NCBI GenBank assembly: GCA_017880985.1
Contig: JADGRK010000096.1
Span: 1-8,056, forward strand
Reading direction: 5' to 3'
Length of the DNA stretch: 8,056 nucleotides
Source of the DNA: Rhodoferax sp.
GTDB taxonomy: Bacteria; Pseudomonadota; Gammaproteobacteria; Burkholderiales; Burkholderiaceae_C
Shown here: positions 1 to 6,692 of the stretch, piece by piece
Layout: the number at the start of each line of letters is the position of its first letter
Position numbering within the stretch: the stretch's first letter is position 1
Notes under the pieces: generated by a model
The model's database searches: none
The model's input: the letters and a program-made list of their open reading frames with translations, nothing else
What the model was told of the DNA's origin: nothing
Translations under genes and position numbers: made by a program

Positions 1-741
1 TTCCTCATAATCGACCTTCACGAATTCGCCGCCCAAGGAGACGACCTGATCGGCCACTTCGGCGCGGGTGTCGTTGGCGCGCACGATGGCGCCCAGGCCA
101 GCGGCGGTGCCAATCGCCGCCAGGCCGGCCACGCCAGCGCCGGCGATGAAGACCTTGGCCGGCGGCACCTTGCCAGCAGCCGTGATCTGACCGTTGAAGA
201 AGCGGCCGAAGGCGTTGGCGGCCTCGATCACGGCGCGGTAGCCGGCGACGCTGGCTTGGGAGGTCAACGCGTCCATCTTCTGGGCGCGGCTCAGCGTGCG
301 CGGCAGCGAGTCGATGGCCAACACGGTAACCTTCCTGGCTGCGAGTTTTTGCATCAGCTCCGGGTTTTGTGCTGGCCAGATAAAACTTACCAGCGTAGTG
401 CCCTCGTGCATCAGCGCCACTTCATCGGTCGTCGGAGCGCGCACCTTGAACACGATATCCGATTCGGCCCACAGCTGGGCCGCGCCCTGCACCACTGTGG
501 CACCCGAAGCCCGGTAGGCATCGTCGCTCACATTGGCAGCATCACCCGCACCCGATTCGACGGCTACGGAAAAGCCCAGCTTGATCAGCTTTTCCACAAC
601 CTCGGGCACCGTGGCGACACGTTTTTCGCCCGGGAAAACTTCGCGTGGCACGCCAATGCGTTGCGCAGTTTTGGATGTCTCGGGGGTAAGGACGACAGGC
701 GGGGTTCCCGTTGTCGTCTCAACAGATACGCCAGTTTGCAT
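1..741 (-). CDS. pntAA: NAD(P) transhydrogenase subunit alpha, N-terminal part (cut by window edge)
   Basis: Partial gene: 247 codons read from the start at 741 to the window edge without a stop. The product is the soluble NAD(H)-binding domain (dI) of proton-translocating transhydrogenase, which couples hydride transfer between NAD(H) and NADP(H) to proton movement across the inner membrane. Visible signatures are RIGVPREVFPGEKRVA (residues 28-43), the family block RAQKMDALTSQASVAGYRAV (152-171), the Rossmann nucleotide loop GAGVAG (201-206) and the following DTRAEVADQV with an acidic residue near the NAD ribose site. The ATG at 741 has a GAGGAG ribosome site 7 nt upstream. About 27 residues precede the usual family start (RIGVPRE), an unusual Ser/Thr/Pro-rich extension. 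Whether this is a split subunit (AA, with separate AB and B genes, common in betaproteobacteria) or a fused PntA cannot be seen because the rest lies outside the window. Confidence 0.95.
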   Translation of the reverse strand, partial: MQTGVSVETTTGTPPVVLTPETSKTAQRIGVPREVFPGEKRVATVPEVVEKLIKLGFSVAVESGAGDAANVSDDAYRASGATVVQGAAQLWAESDIVFKVRAPTTDEVALMHEGTTLVSFIWPAQNPELMQKLAARKVTVLAIDSLPRTLSRAQKMDALTSQASVAGYRAVIEAANAFGRFFNGQITAAGKVPPAKVFIAGAGVAGLAAIGTAAGLGAIVRANDTRAEVADQVVSLGGEFVKVDYEE

Positions 742-801
742 GAAGCGACTCCTCAACTAGATTTTTGCAATAGATCGTGCGGGTACCTCCGCGCGGCTAA
801 C

Positions 802-849
802 AACCGGGGAGGCACTGCGACGCAGAGCTTAACTGAATTTACCCCGGTT
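802..849. repeat. Perfect 8-bp inverted repeat in the pntAA leader
   Basis: AACCGGGG at 802-809 and CCCCGGTT at 842-849 are exact reverse complements 32 nt apart. Inside them a second symmetric core, CTGCG-A-CGCAG (815-825), is present. Read on the minus strand the structure lies about 60-110 nt upstream of the pntAA start, so it could fold as a long hairpin in the leader mRNA or serve as a regulator-binding site. I do not recognise it as any known riboswitch, and no U-tract follows that would make it a terminator. The symmetry is seen directly; a role is inference. Confidence 0.45.
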
Positions 850-887
850 TCAGGTCGAGCTAAGGATGACATGGGTCAATGAAGTAG

Positions 888-1016
888 CAATCTCTCACCC
901 TCGGGCATGAGCACACAACCGACGGCTTGCGCCTGGACAACCCAGCCGGGCACCTGGACTGCGGTGAAACATCCGCACAAGCCTGCCACCGCGAAGCCGA
1001 GTTGGCCAAGTTCCAT
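888..1016 (+). pseudogene. Decayed NUDIX hydrolase (NudJ-like) fragment
   Basis: Reading in the frame of position 909 gives EHTTDGLRLDNPAGHLDCGE followed by TSAQACHREAELAKF. This matches the NudJ-type NUDIX segment (typically VEEH..GLRLNNPAGHLDPGES...REALEE): the NUDIX-box spacing G-x5-E-x7-R-E is intact, but the expected EExG after REA is replaced by ELAKF and the similarity stops. A TAG at 885-887 closes the frame upstream, so no N-terminus is in frame; a possible scrap of it (MTWVNEVAI from 866) sits in another frame and is weak. The frame runs past the mnmA start and stops at 1080. In E. coli nudJ lies directly upstream of mnmA, which supports the identity. NUDIX hydrolases split nucleoside diphosphate derivatives; this remnant lacks both the completed metal-binding box and most of the fold, so it should be inactive. 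Confidence 0.75.
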
Positions 1017-1036
1017 GGCGGGATAATGCCATCTCT

Positions 1037-2194
1037 ATGGACAAGCAAGACAGTGGGCAGCGCGTGGTGGTCGGTTTAAGCGGCGGTGTTGACTCGGCCG
1101 TGACGGCCTGGCTGCTGAAACAGCAGGGCTATGAAGTCATTGGCATCTTCATGAAGAACTGGGAAGATGACGATGACAGTGACTATTGCTCCTCCAACAT
1201 TGATTTTGTCGATGCCGCCGCCGTCGCTGATGTGATTGGCATCGAAATCGAGCACGTCAACTTTGCCGCCGAATACCGGGACCGGGTATTTGCCGAGTTT
1301 TTGCGCGAGTACCAAGCCGGGCGGACACCCAACCCGGATATTTTGTGCAATGCCGAGATCAAGTTCAAAGCTTTCCTGGACCATGCACTGCGCCTGGGAG
1401 CGCAAAAAATTGCCACCGGGCATTACGCCCGAGTGCGCTGCATAGGCCTGGATGGGCGCGTGCTCGAAGCGGCTCAGGCGCAGGTTGGCGACGGTCGTTT
1501 CGAATTGCTAAAGGGACTGGATTCGTCCAAGGATCAAAGCTACTTCTTGCACCGCTTGAACCAGGCGCAACTCTCCAAAACACTGTTTCCGGTGGGCGAA
1601 CTGCTCAAAACCGAGGTGCGCCGCCTGGCCTCTGAGATTGGCTTGCCGAACGCGAAGAAGAAGGACTCAACCGGCATTTGCTTCATTGGTGAGCGACCGT
1701 TCCGCGATTTTCTGAACCGTTACATTGCCAGGGAACCTGGCCCGATCAAGGATGACAAAGGGCGCATCATTGGTCAGCATGTGGGTTTAAGCTTTTACAC
1801 CCTGGGTCAGCGCCAGGGGCTGGGCATTGGTGGCCTCAAAGCGAAAGGCGCGCAACGCGGCGGCGGAGATCATGCACCCTGGTTTGTGGCGCGCAAAGAC
1901 CTTGAAAGTAACACGCTATGGGTGGTGCAGGGGCATGAACACCCCTGGCTTCAATCAACCCGCTTGACCGCGCAAGACGCCAGTTGGGTGGCCGGCACGG
2001 CGCCGGCTGCGGGCCAGTTCGCTGCCAAAACCCGCTATCGCCAGTTGGATGCCCCCTGCACACTGGAAGCAGGTGCAAGCAACACTTTCAGTCTGACTTT
2101 TCCGGAGCCGCAGTGGGCCGTCACGCCAGGACAGTCCGCCGTGTTGTATGACGGCGAAGTCTGCCTGGGCGGCGGCGTGATTGCGGGTCATTGA
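1037..2194 (+). CDS. mnmA: tRNA-specific 2-thiouridylase MnmA
   Basis: Full-length, 385 residues (E. coli 368). MnmA adenylates U34 of tRNA-Lys, -Glu and -Gln and inserts sulfur delivered by the Tus relay, making the s2 part of mnm5s2U in the cytoplasm. The N-terminal PP-loop ATP pyrophosphatase motif SGGVDS is at residues 15-20. The acidic stretch NWEDDDDSDYCSSN (41-54) is typical of proteobacterial MnmA. The two catalytic cysteines are Cys104 in NPDILCNAEIKFK and Cys215 in STGICFIGERPF, and ATGHYAR (126-132) is also conserved. A short extra segment (about 135-152) and the KAKGAQRGGGDHAPW loop (268-282) account for the extra length. The ATG at 1037 has only a weak, distant purine run (GGCGGGA, 1018-1024), so the exact start is less certain than the gene; the next in-frame codons leave little room before the PP-loop. 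The NUDIX remnant abuts its 5' side, and it converges with the repressor gene downstream. Confidence 0.97.
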   Translation: MDKQDSGQRVVVGLSGGVDSAVTAWLLKQQGYEVIGIFMKNWEDDDDSDYCSSNIDFVDAAAVADVIGIEIEHVNFAAEYRDRVFAEFLREYQAGRTPNPDILCNAEIKFKAFLDHALRLGAQKIATGHYARVRCIGLDGRVLEAAQAQVGDGRFELLKGLDSSKDQSYFLHRLNQAQLSKTLFPVGELLKTEVRRLASEIGLPNAKKKDSTGICFIGERPFRDFLNRYIAREPGPIKDDKGRIIGQHVGLSFYTLGQRQGLGIGGLKAKGAQRGGGDHAPWFVARKDLESNTLWVVQGHEHPWLQSTRLTAQDASWVAGTAPAAGQFAAKTRYRQLDAPCTLEAGASNTFSLTFPEPQWAVTPGQSAVLYDGEVCLGGGVIAGH

Positions 2195-2210
2195 CACGCG
2201 TTAAGTGCCT

Positions 2211-2281
2211 GATTTGCTATTATTGTAATAGCTGTTTACGCAGTATTGACGGTGGCTACAGGTCAATTTGGCATATAAAAT
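2211..2281. repeat. Intergenic hairpin/repeat-like element between convergent genes
   Basis: This A/T-rich segment fills the gap between mnmA and the repressor gene. It begins with a perfect hairpin, GCTATTA-TTG-TAATAGC (2216-2232), then GTTTACGCAG, and then a second inverted pair TTGAC (2246-2250) and GTCAA (2262-2266) around a GGCTACAG core. The overall pattern (short AT hairpin, TTTACGC, GGCTACAGG, CAATTTGG, TATA) resembles a dispersed noncoding repeat I recall between genes of Comamonadaceae; that recall was not checked. With no clear T-run after the stem it is a doubtful intrinsic terminator, though it may end transcripts from both sides. Confidence 0.4.
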
Positions 2282-2284
2282 AGG

Positions 2285-2575
2285 TCAACCCATGCGCGCC
2301 AGCAAGGTTTCCATCTCTTTGAGCATGGTCTCCATGCCCGCTTTTTGGCTGTCATCAGGCTTCAAACAGGCGCCAAGTTCCTGCTCCATGAAACACATGG
2401 TCATGCGCAGATAGGTGCTATCGAGTGCCTTGCGCACGGCCGAGAACTGTTGACCGATCTTGAGACAACTCTCGCCTTCTTCAATCATGCGCTGCACGCC
2501 GCGAATCTGCCCCTCGGCGCGACGCAGGCGGTTGAGCACATCGGTGCGGGCGGCAACATCGGTCAGAACGGTCAT
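2285..2575 (-). CDS. CsoR/RcnR/FrmR-family transcriptional repressor (DUF156)
   Basis: A 96-residue all-helical protein with the family signature LNRLRRAEGQIRGVQRMIEE (14-33) followed by Cys37 and QQFSAVRKAL (42-51). Family members are tetrameric repressors that bind inverted repeats around a G/C tract and let go on sensing copper, nickel/cobalt, formaldehyde or persulfides. The first-shell Cys is present (Cys37, like Cys36 of CsoR and Cys35 of RcnR/FrmR). Aligned without gaps, the usual His 25 residues later is Phe62 and the Cys/His 29 residues later is Glu66. Instead there are Cys61 and Cys70, so this is neither a standard copper CsoR, nor RcnR, FrmR or CstR. It is the last gene of the five-gene operon, 24 nt after the OsmC gene, with a strong AAGGAG ribosome site (2583-2588). 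The likely target is the operator at 7829-7847, giving autoregulation of the operon. Its inducer is unknown. Confidence 0.9.
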   Translation of the reverse strand: MTVLTDVAARTDVLNRLRRAEGQIRGVQRMIEEGESCLKIGQQFSAVRKALDSTYLRMTMCFMEQELGACLKPDDSQKAGMETMLKEMETLLARMG

Positions 2576-2599
2576 GCGAGGTCTCCTTGATTGAGCAAA

Positions 2600-3046
2600 C
2601 TACTTGAGCCGGACGCCAAGCGCGTCCACCACCTCAACGCTGATCGCAATACCCTGCCCGACACTCTGCGTCACGGTGCAATATTCCTGGAACGTCCCCA
2701 GCACGCGATCAAGATCCTGCAACGAAGCAGCCGGCACCCCGAGCGTGAGAACTGCCTTGATGGCCAGCACGCGCTGGCGACCCTCAGCATTGCGGCCTAC
2801 TTCAGCCTGCACATCGCAAGCCAAGGGCTCGGGCGACTGTTTGAATTTGCGCAGGGCAAACAACAACGAATCCGACAGGCAGTTCCCCACCGCTGCGGCC
2901 AGCAATTGCACCGGTGACGGGCCTTGGCCCGCACCCAGCGGAGCCGGTTCATCCCCCATCAGGACCGGCACCTGCTCGCCAAAATGAATATCAAATTGAT
3001 AGTCCTGTTTTTGTTTCAACTGAACCTGGATGCTGCTCTCGCTCAT
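2600..3046 (-). CDS. OsmC family protein
   Basis: A 148-residue cytoplasmic protein of the OsmC/Ohr fold, of usual length. The core motif GPSPVQLLAAAVGNCLSDSL (42-61) carries the first reactive cysteine Cys56. The second, Cys123, lies in EYCTVTQSV near the C-terminus. The pair matches the peroxidatic/resolving cysteines of Ohr and OsmC, which reduce organic hydroperoxides using thiols. The Glu that in Ohr stands ten residues before the first Cys is Val46 here and the next residue is Gln47, so it belongs to a divergent OsmC-like subgroup whose substrate may differ (peroxide, persulfide or other electrophile: not determinable here). A GAGGG ribosome site lies 7 nt before the ATG. It is the fourth operon gene, 39 nt after the DUF2892 gene and 24 nt before the repressor. 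Confidence 0.88.
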   Translation of the reverse strand: MSESSIQVQLKQKQDYQFDIHFGEQVPVLMGDEPAPLGAGQGPSPVQLLAAAVGNCLSDSLLFALRKFKQSPEPLACDVQAEVGRNAEGRQRVLAIKAVLTLGVPAASLQDLDRVLGTFQEYCTVTQSVGQGIAISVEVVDALGVRLK

Positions 3047-3085
3047 GGCGTGCCCTCAAAAATATGGAAAGAACAGAGGATACTT

Positions 3086-3316
3086 TCAATTGCAGTTGGC
3101 ACAGGCAATTTTCGACTCGGGCACGCCCAATTTCTTCAGAATCAAGCCCAGCGGGCAAAAATTGGTAAACCCGAACTGAAACAAGTTGGCACCCACAAAC
3201 AAGGTCATCGCCAGCCACCACTGGTTGATAAAAAATGGGCTGCCCAGCACACCCAGTGCCAGTGAAATCATGATAAAGAGGCCTGCAATAACGTGGATGT
3301 AACGTTGAACTGTCAT
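3086..3316 (-). CDS. Small DUF2892 (YgaP-like) inner-membrane protein with CxxC tail
   Basis: A 76-residue protein with two predicted membrane helices (about 7-27 and 34-50) separated by a short turn with INQWW. It continues with the DUF2892 hallmark NLFQFGFTNFCPLGLIL (44-60), containing Cys54, and ends ACANCN with a CxxC pair (Cys72, Cys75). DUF2892 is the membrane part of YgaP, where it is joined to a rhodanese domain; here it is free-standing. It is often found beside sulfur-handling or redox genes, but no biochemical role can be assigned from sequence alone. A strong AGGAG ribosome site sits 7 nt upstream of the start. It follows the RND permease by 36 nt of A-rich DNA and precedes the OsmC gene, so it is the third gene of the operon. 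The cysteine tail suggests thiol or metal chemistry at the membrane face (inference). Confidence 0.85.
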   Translation of the reverse strand: MTVQRYIHVIAGLFIMISLALGVLGSPFFINQWWLAMTLFVGANLFQFGFTNFCPLGLILKKLGVPESKIACANCN

Positions 3317-3352
3317 GGTAAAACTCCTAAAAAAGTAAAAAAATAAAACAAC

Positions 3353-6300
3353 TCAAACCAGATTGGATTCAGGTGCGGGGGGCGCTGCCAGGTGCGCTTT
3401 TTCGCGCACTTCGATACGCCGCCGGTACAAGGCGTAATAGAGAACCGGGATGACTACCAGCGTCAGCAGGGTAGAGACCAGAATGCCAAAAATCAGGGAC
3501 ACCGCCAAGCCATTGAAAATCGGATCATCCAATATGAAGAAGGCACCAATCATGGCGGCCAGGCCAGTCAGTGCAATCGGCTGCGCCCGCACCGCCGTCG
3601 AGCGTACCACGGCGTCTTTGAACGCCATCCCCTGCGCGACTTGCAGCTCAATAAAGTCCACCAGCAAAATTGAGTTGCGCACAATGATGCCCGCCAACGC
3701 GATCATGCCGATCATGGAGGTCGCCGTAAATTGCGCGCCCATCAAGGCGTGCCCTGGCATGACACCGATGAGGGTCAGTGGAATGGGTGCCATGATGACC
3801 AGCGGCGTCAAGTAACTCTTGAACTGGGCCACCACCAACAAATAGATCAGAATCAAGCCGACGCCGTAAGCCGTGCCCATGTCACGAAAAGTCTCGTAAG
3901 TAATTTGCCATTCACCATCCCACTTGAGGGCATACTGTCGATAGGGGTCCGCCGGCTGATGAATCCAGTATTCCCCGAGCTCGCCAGCACCCGGCATAGC
4001 CGCGCCAGCGAGCTTGTTGCGAATGGCAAAAAGGCCATACAAGGGTGAATCGAGCTGACCGGCCATGTCACCATACACATAGCTCACGCCCTGCAGGTCT
4101 TTGGTGAACAAAGGCTTGTCAATCACGCCGCGCTCAACTTGCACCAACTCCGACAAGGGCACCATCTGACCGTTGGCAGCGCGCAGCGGCAACGCCAGCA
4201 AAGCGTCAAGCCCGACTTGCGACTCCAGCGGTAATTGCAGGCGCACCGGCACCGGGAACTTGGACTGGGCATCGTGCAGGTAAGCCGCGTCCGCACCCGA
4301 CAAGGCCATGGCCGCACTCTGCGCCACCACGGCCACTGGAATGCCGAGCGATTCGGCACGCTGTCGGCGCACCCGCAAATAGGCACGCGCGGCGTTTTCC
4401 TTGAGCGAGGTATCGACACCGACGATGTCCGGCGTCGCGGCAAACGCTTTTGCAATGCGCCCTGCGAGTTCCTGCCGACCGGCTTCATCCGGACCATACA
4501 CCTCCGCCACCAGGGGCGACATCACCGGCGGCCCCGGCGGCACTTCGACCACTTTGATGCGAGCGTTGTGACGCTGGCCAATTTTTTCCAGCTCCGGGCG
4601 CAAGCGCTGCGCAATCACGTGGCTTTTGTCAGAGCGATGATGCTTGTCCACCAGATTGATCTGAAGGTCACCTTGCTCGGCTTCAGTACGAAAATAGTAC
4701 TGGCGCACCAGTCCGTTAAAGGTGATCGGCGAGGCCGTCCCGGCATAGGCTTGCAGGTTGAGCACCTCAGGCTGCTGTGCCAGAAAAGCACCGAGTTCAT
4801 GCAGTGTGGCCGCCGTGTTTTCCAGCGGTGTGCCAGCCGGCATTTCGACCACCACCTGAAATTCACTCTTGTTATCAAAGGGCAACATTTTCAATACCAC
4901 CCACTGCACCAGCGTCAAGCCGATCGAAAGCATCAGCGCCACCAAAATACCACCCAGCAACAGCCAGCGCTTGCGCACGCTATTCAAAAATGGCGTCAGA
5001 ACGCGGGCGAACAAGGTCTGCAATTTGGGGCCCAGTCCCTTTGGCTCACCCTGCCCCGCCGAGGCATGACCATGCGGCTTCATCAGCTTCAAGGCTAACC
5101 ACGGCGTCACCGTGAATGCAATAGCCAATGAAATGGCCATCCCCATGCTGGCGTTGATCGGGATCGGGCTCATGTAGGGACCCATCAGCCCGGTGACAAA
5201 TGCCATCGGCAACAAGGCCGCAATCACGGTCAAGGTCGCCAAGATCGTCGGTCCACCGACTTCATCGACGGCGCGCGGAATAATCTGTTTGAGCGGCACG
5301 TCCGGCATCAACTGCTGATGACGGTGAATGTTCTCGACCACCACGATTGCATCATCGACCAATATGCCAATGGAAAAAATCAGCGCAAACAGAGACACCC
5401 GGTTGAGCGTGAAACCCCAGGCCCAGGACGCAAACAGCGTGGCCGTCAGCGTCAGAATGACCGCCGAGCCGACAATCACCGCCTCGCGCCGCCCCAGGGC
5501 AAAACCAACCAGCAAAATGACCGAGCCGGTGGCAAACGCGAGCTTTTGAATCAGCTTGTTGGCTTTCTCTGCCGCCGTCTCACCGTAGTCGCGGGTGATG
5601 GTGGTCTCGATGTTGGATGGAATCAGCGTATTTTTCAGTGCCTCGATGCGATCCCGCACGGCGCGTGACACATCTACCGCGTTTTCGCCAGGCTTTTTGG
5701 TGACGCTGATGGTCACTGCCGGGTAGACACCGCCTGCGGGCAAAGCGGCCGCCGCCTTGTCGTTCGAGGCTTTATCCGTGCTCGGCGCAAGCGCCGATGC
5801 GGGCGCAGCGCCGGGCGTGAACCAGACATAGTGCTGCGGCAGTTGGGCACCGGTTTCTATCCGGGCCACTTCACGCAGATAAACCGGCAGACCCTTATTG
5901 ACACCCACCACGAGATCACCCACGTCTTGCTCGGAGCGCAAAAACTCACCGGTCTCAACCGTGAGCATTTGCACGGATTTGCCAGTCGTATCCAGCACCG
6001 CTCCGGAAGACATACCAAAATTGGACGCCGCCAGCGACTGCTTGAGAGAGAGCAGGTCAACGCCGCGCTCTCGCAGGCGCACCGGATCCAGCCACACGTG
6101 CACCGCCCGGCCCGGGCCACCGATGGTCTGCACCTCACGCGTACCCGGCACGCGCTTGATTTCAGACTCTACAGCATGCGCCACCCGTTCCAGCGCGGAG
6201 GCTGGCAGAGTCTCGCGACTCCAAAGCGTGACGCCAAGCACCGGCACATCATCAATGCCTTTGGGCATGACAATCGGCGTCAAGGTGCCAACTTCGCGCG

Positions 6301-6691
6301 GCAGCCAATTCTGGTTGGCATTAAGCACGTCATACAAGCGCACCAGCGCCTCGGTGCGCGCCACACCCACCCTGAATTGAACCGTAAGTACCGCCAAACC
6401 GGGGCGCGCCACGGAATAGGTGTGCTCGATGCCGGCAATCTGGCTGAGCACCTGCTCGGCCGGTCGTGCCACCATGTTTTGCACATCCGTGCTGCTGGCA
6501 CCGGGAAACGGAATCAGCACATTGGCCATCGTGACATTGATTTGCGGCTCTTCTTCGCGCGGCGTTACCAGCACGGCAAACAGCCCCAGCAGCAGTGCTA
6601 CCAAGGCCAGCAAAGGCGTAATGGCGTTGACCTTGAAGGCCTTTGCCAGACGCCCGGAAACACCCAAATGCGCTTTGTTCTGCATACTCAT
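3353..6691 (-). CDS. RND efflux transporter permease subunit (AcrB/HAE1-like)
   Basis: 1112 residues, the right size for a trimeric inner-membrane RND proton antiporter. TM1 is about 22-42, followed by a large periplasmic loop (43-380), TM2-6 (about 382-535), TM7 (576-600), a second periplasmic loop (601-937) and TM8-12 (about 938-1088). TM4 has GILVDDAIVVVENIHR with the paired Asp446-Asp447 typical of AcrB-type pumps, not the DxxxE-type motif of CusA metal pumps. In TM10, AGIIVRNSILLVDF has Arg1005 where AcrB has the relay Lys940. An Ala/Pro/Ser-rich insert (about 294-320) interrupts the first periplasmic loop. The start ATG at 6691 follows the adaptor stop by 1 nt (TGA-g-ATG), implying translational coupling; a second ATG two codons on is possible. 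The substrate is unknown; with OsmC and DUF2892 neighbours, export of a reactive sulfur compound, electrophile or metal-thiol complex is conceivable. An outer-membrane channel must come from elsewhere. Confidence 0.95.
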   Translation of the reverse strand: MSMQNKAHLGVSGRLAKAFKVNAITPLLALVALLLGLFAVLVTPREEEPQINVTMANVLIPFPGASSTDVQNMVARPAEQVLSQIAGIEHTYSVARPGLAVLTVQFRVGVARTEALVRLYDVLNANQNWLPREVGTLTPIVMPKGIDDVPVLGVTLWSRETLPASALERVAHAVESEIKRVPGTREVQTIGGPGRAVHVWLDPVRLRERGVDLLSLKQSLAASNFGMSSGAVLDTTGKSVQMLTVETGEFLRSEQDVGDLVVGVNKGLPVYLREVARIETGAQLPQHYVWFTPGAAPASALAPSTDKASNDKAAAALPAGGVYPAVTISVTKKPGENAVDVSRAVRDRIEALKNTLIPSNIETTITRDYGETAAEKANKLIQKLAFATGSVILLVGFALGRREAVIVGSAVILTLTATLFASWAWGFTLNRVSLFALIFSIGILVDDAIVVVENIHRHQQLMPDVPLKQIIPRAVDEVGGPTILATLTVIAALLPMAFVTGLMGPYMSPIPINASMGMAISLAIAFTVTPWLALKLMKPHGHASAGQGEPKGLGPKLQTLFARVLTPFLNSVRKRWLLLGGILVALMLSIGLTLVQWVVLKMLPFDNKSEFQVVVEMPAGTPLENTAATLHELGAFLAQQPEVLNLQAYAGTASPITFNGLVRQYYFRTEAEQGDLQINLVDKHHRSDKSHVIAQRLRPELEKIGQRHNARIKVVEVPPGPPVMSPLVAEVYGPDEAGRQELAGRIAKAFAATPDIVGVDTSLKENAARAYLRVRRQRAESLGIPVAVVAQSAAMALSGADAAYLHDAQSKFPVPVRLQLPLESQVGLDALLALPLRAANGQMVPLSELVQVERGVIDKPLFTKDLQGVSYVYGDMAGQLDSPLYGLFAIRNKLAGAAMPGAGELGEYWIHQPADPYRQYALKWDGEWQITYETFRDMGTAYGVGLILIYLLVVAQFKSYLTPLVIMAPIPLTLIGVMPGHALMGAQFTATSMIGMIALAGIIVRNSILLVDFIELQVAQGMAFKDAVVRSTAVRAQPIALTGLAAMIGAFFILDDPIFNGLAVSLIFGILVSTLLTLVVIPVLYYALYRRRIEVREKAHLAAPPAPESNLV

Positions 6692-6692
6692 C

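Noticed and set aside
874..879. TTGACC on the minus strand as the pntAA -35 box
   Set aside because: No acceptable -10 is found at 15-19 nt spacing (GACCTG at 17), so the pntAA promoter stays unassigned.
256..882. 208-codon open frame on the plus strand
   Set aside because: Antisense to pntAA, whose protein matches its family throughout; the plus-strand product has no recognisable motif and unlikely composition.
1022..1027. GATAAT as a -10 box for mnmA
   Set aside because: The nearest -35-like TTGGCC is only 14 nt away and the start codon would lie almost at the transcription start. It also lies at the breakpoint of the NUDIX relic, so I do not call a promoter.
4235..5098. 287-codon open frame on the plus strand
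   Set aside because: Antisense shadow of the RND permease second periplasmic loop and TM7 region, with His/Arg-rich composition and no domain.
3353..6691. Heavy-metal (CusA/CzcA) type assignment of the RND permease
   Set aside because: The CsoR-family neighbour invited it, but TM4 has the paired Asp of AcrB-like pumps and the overall family blocks are HAE-like, so metal export is not claimed.
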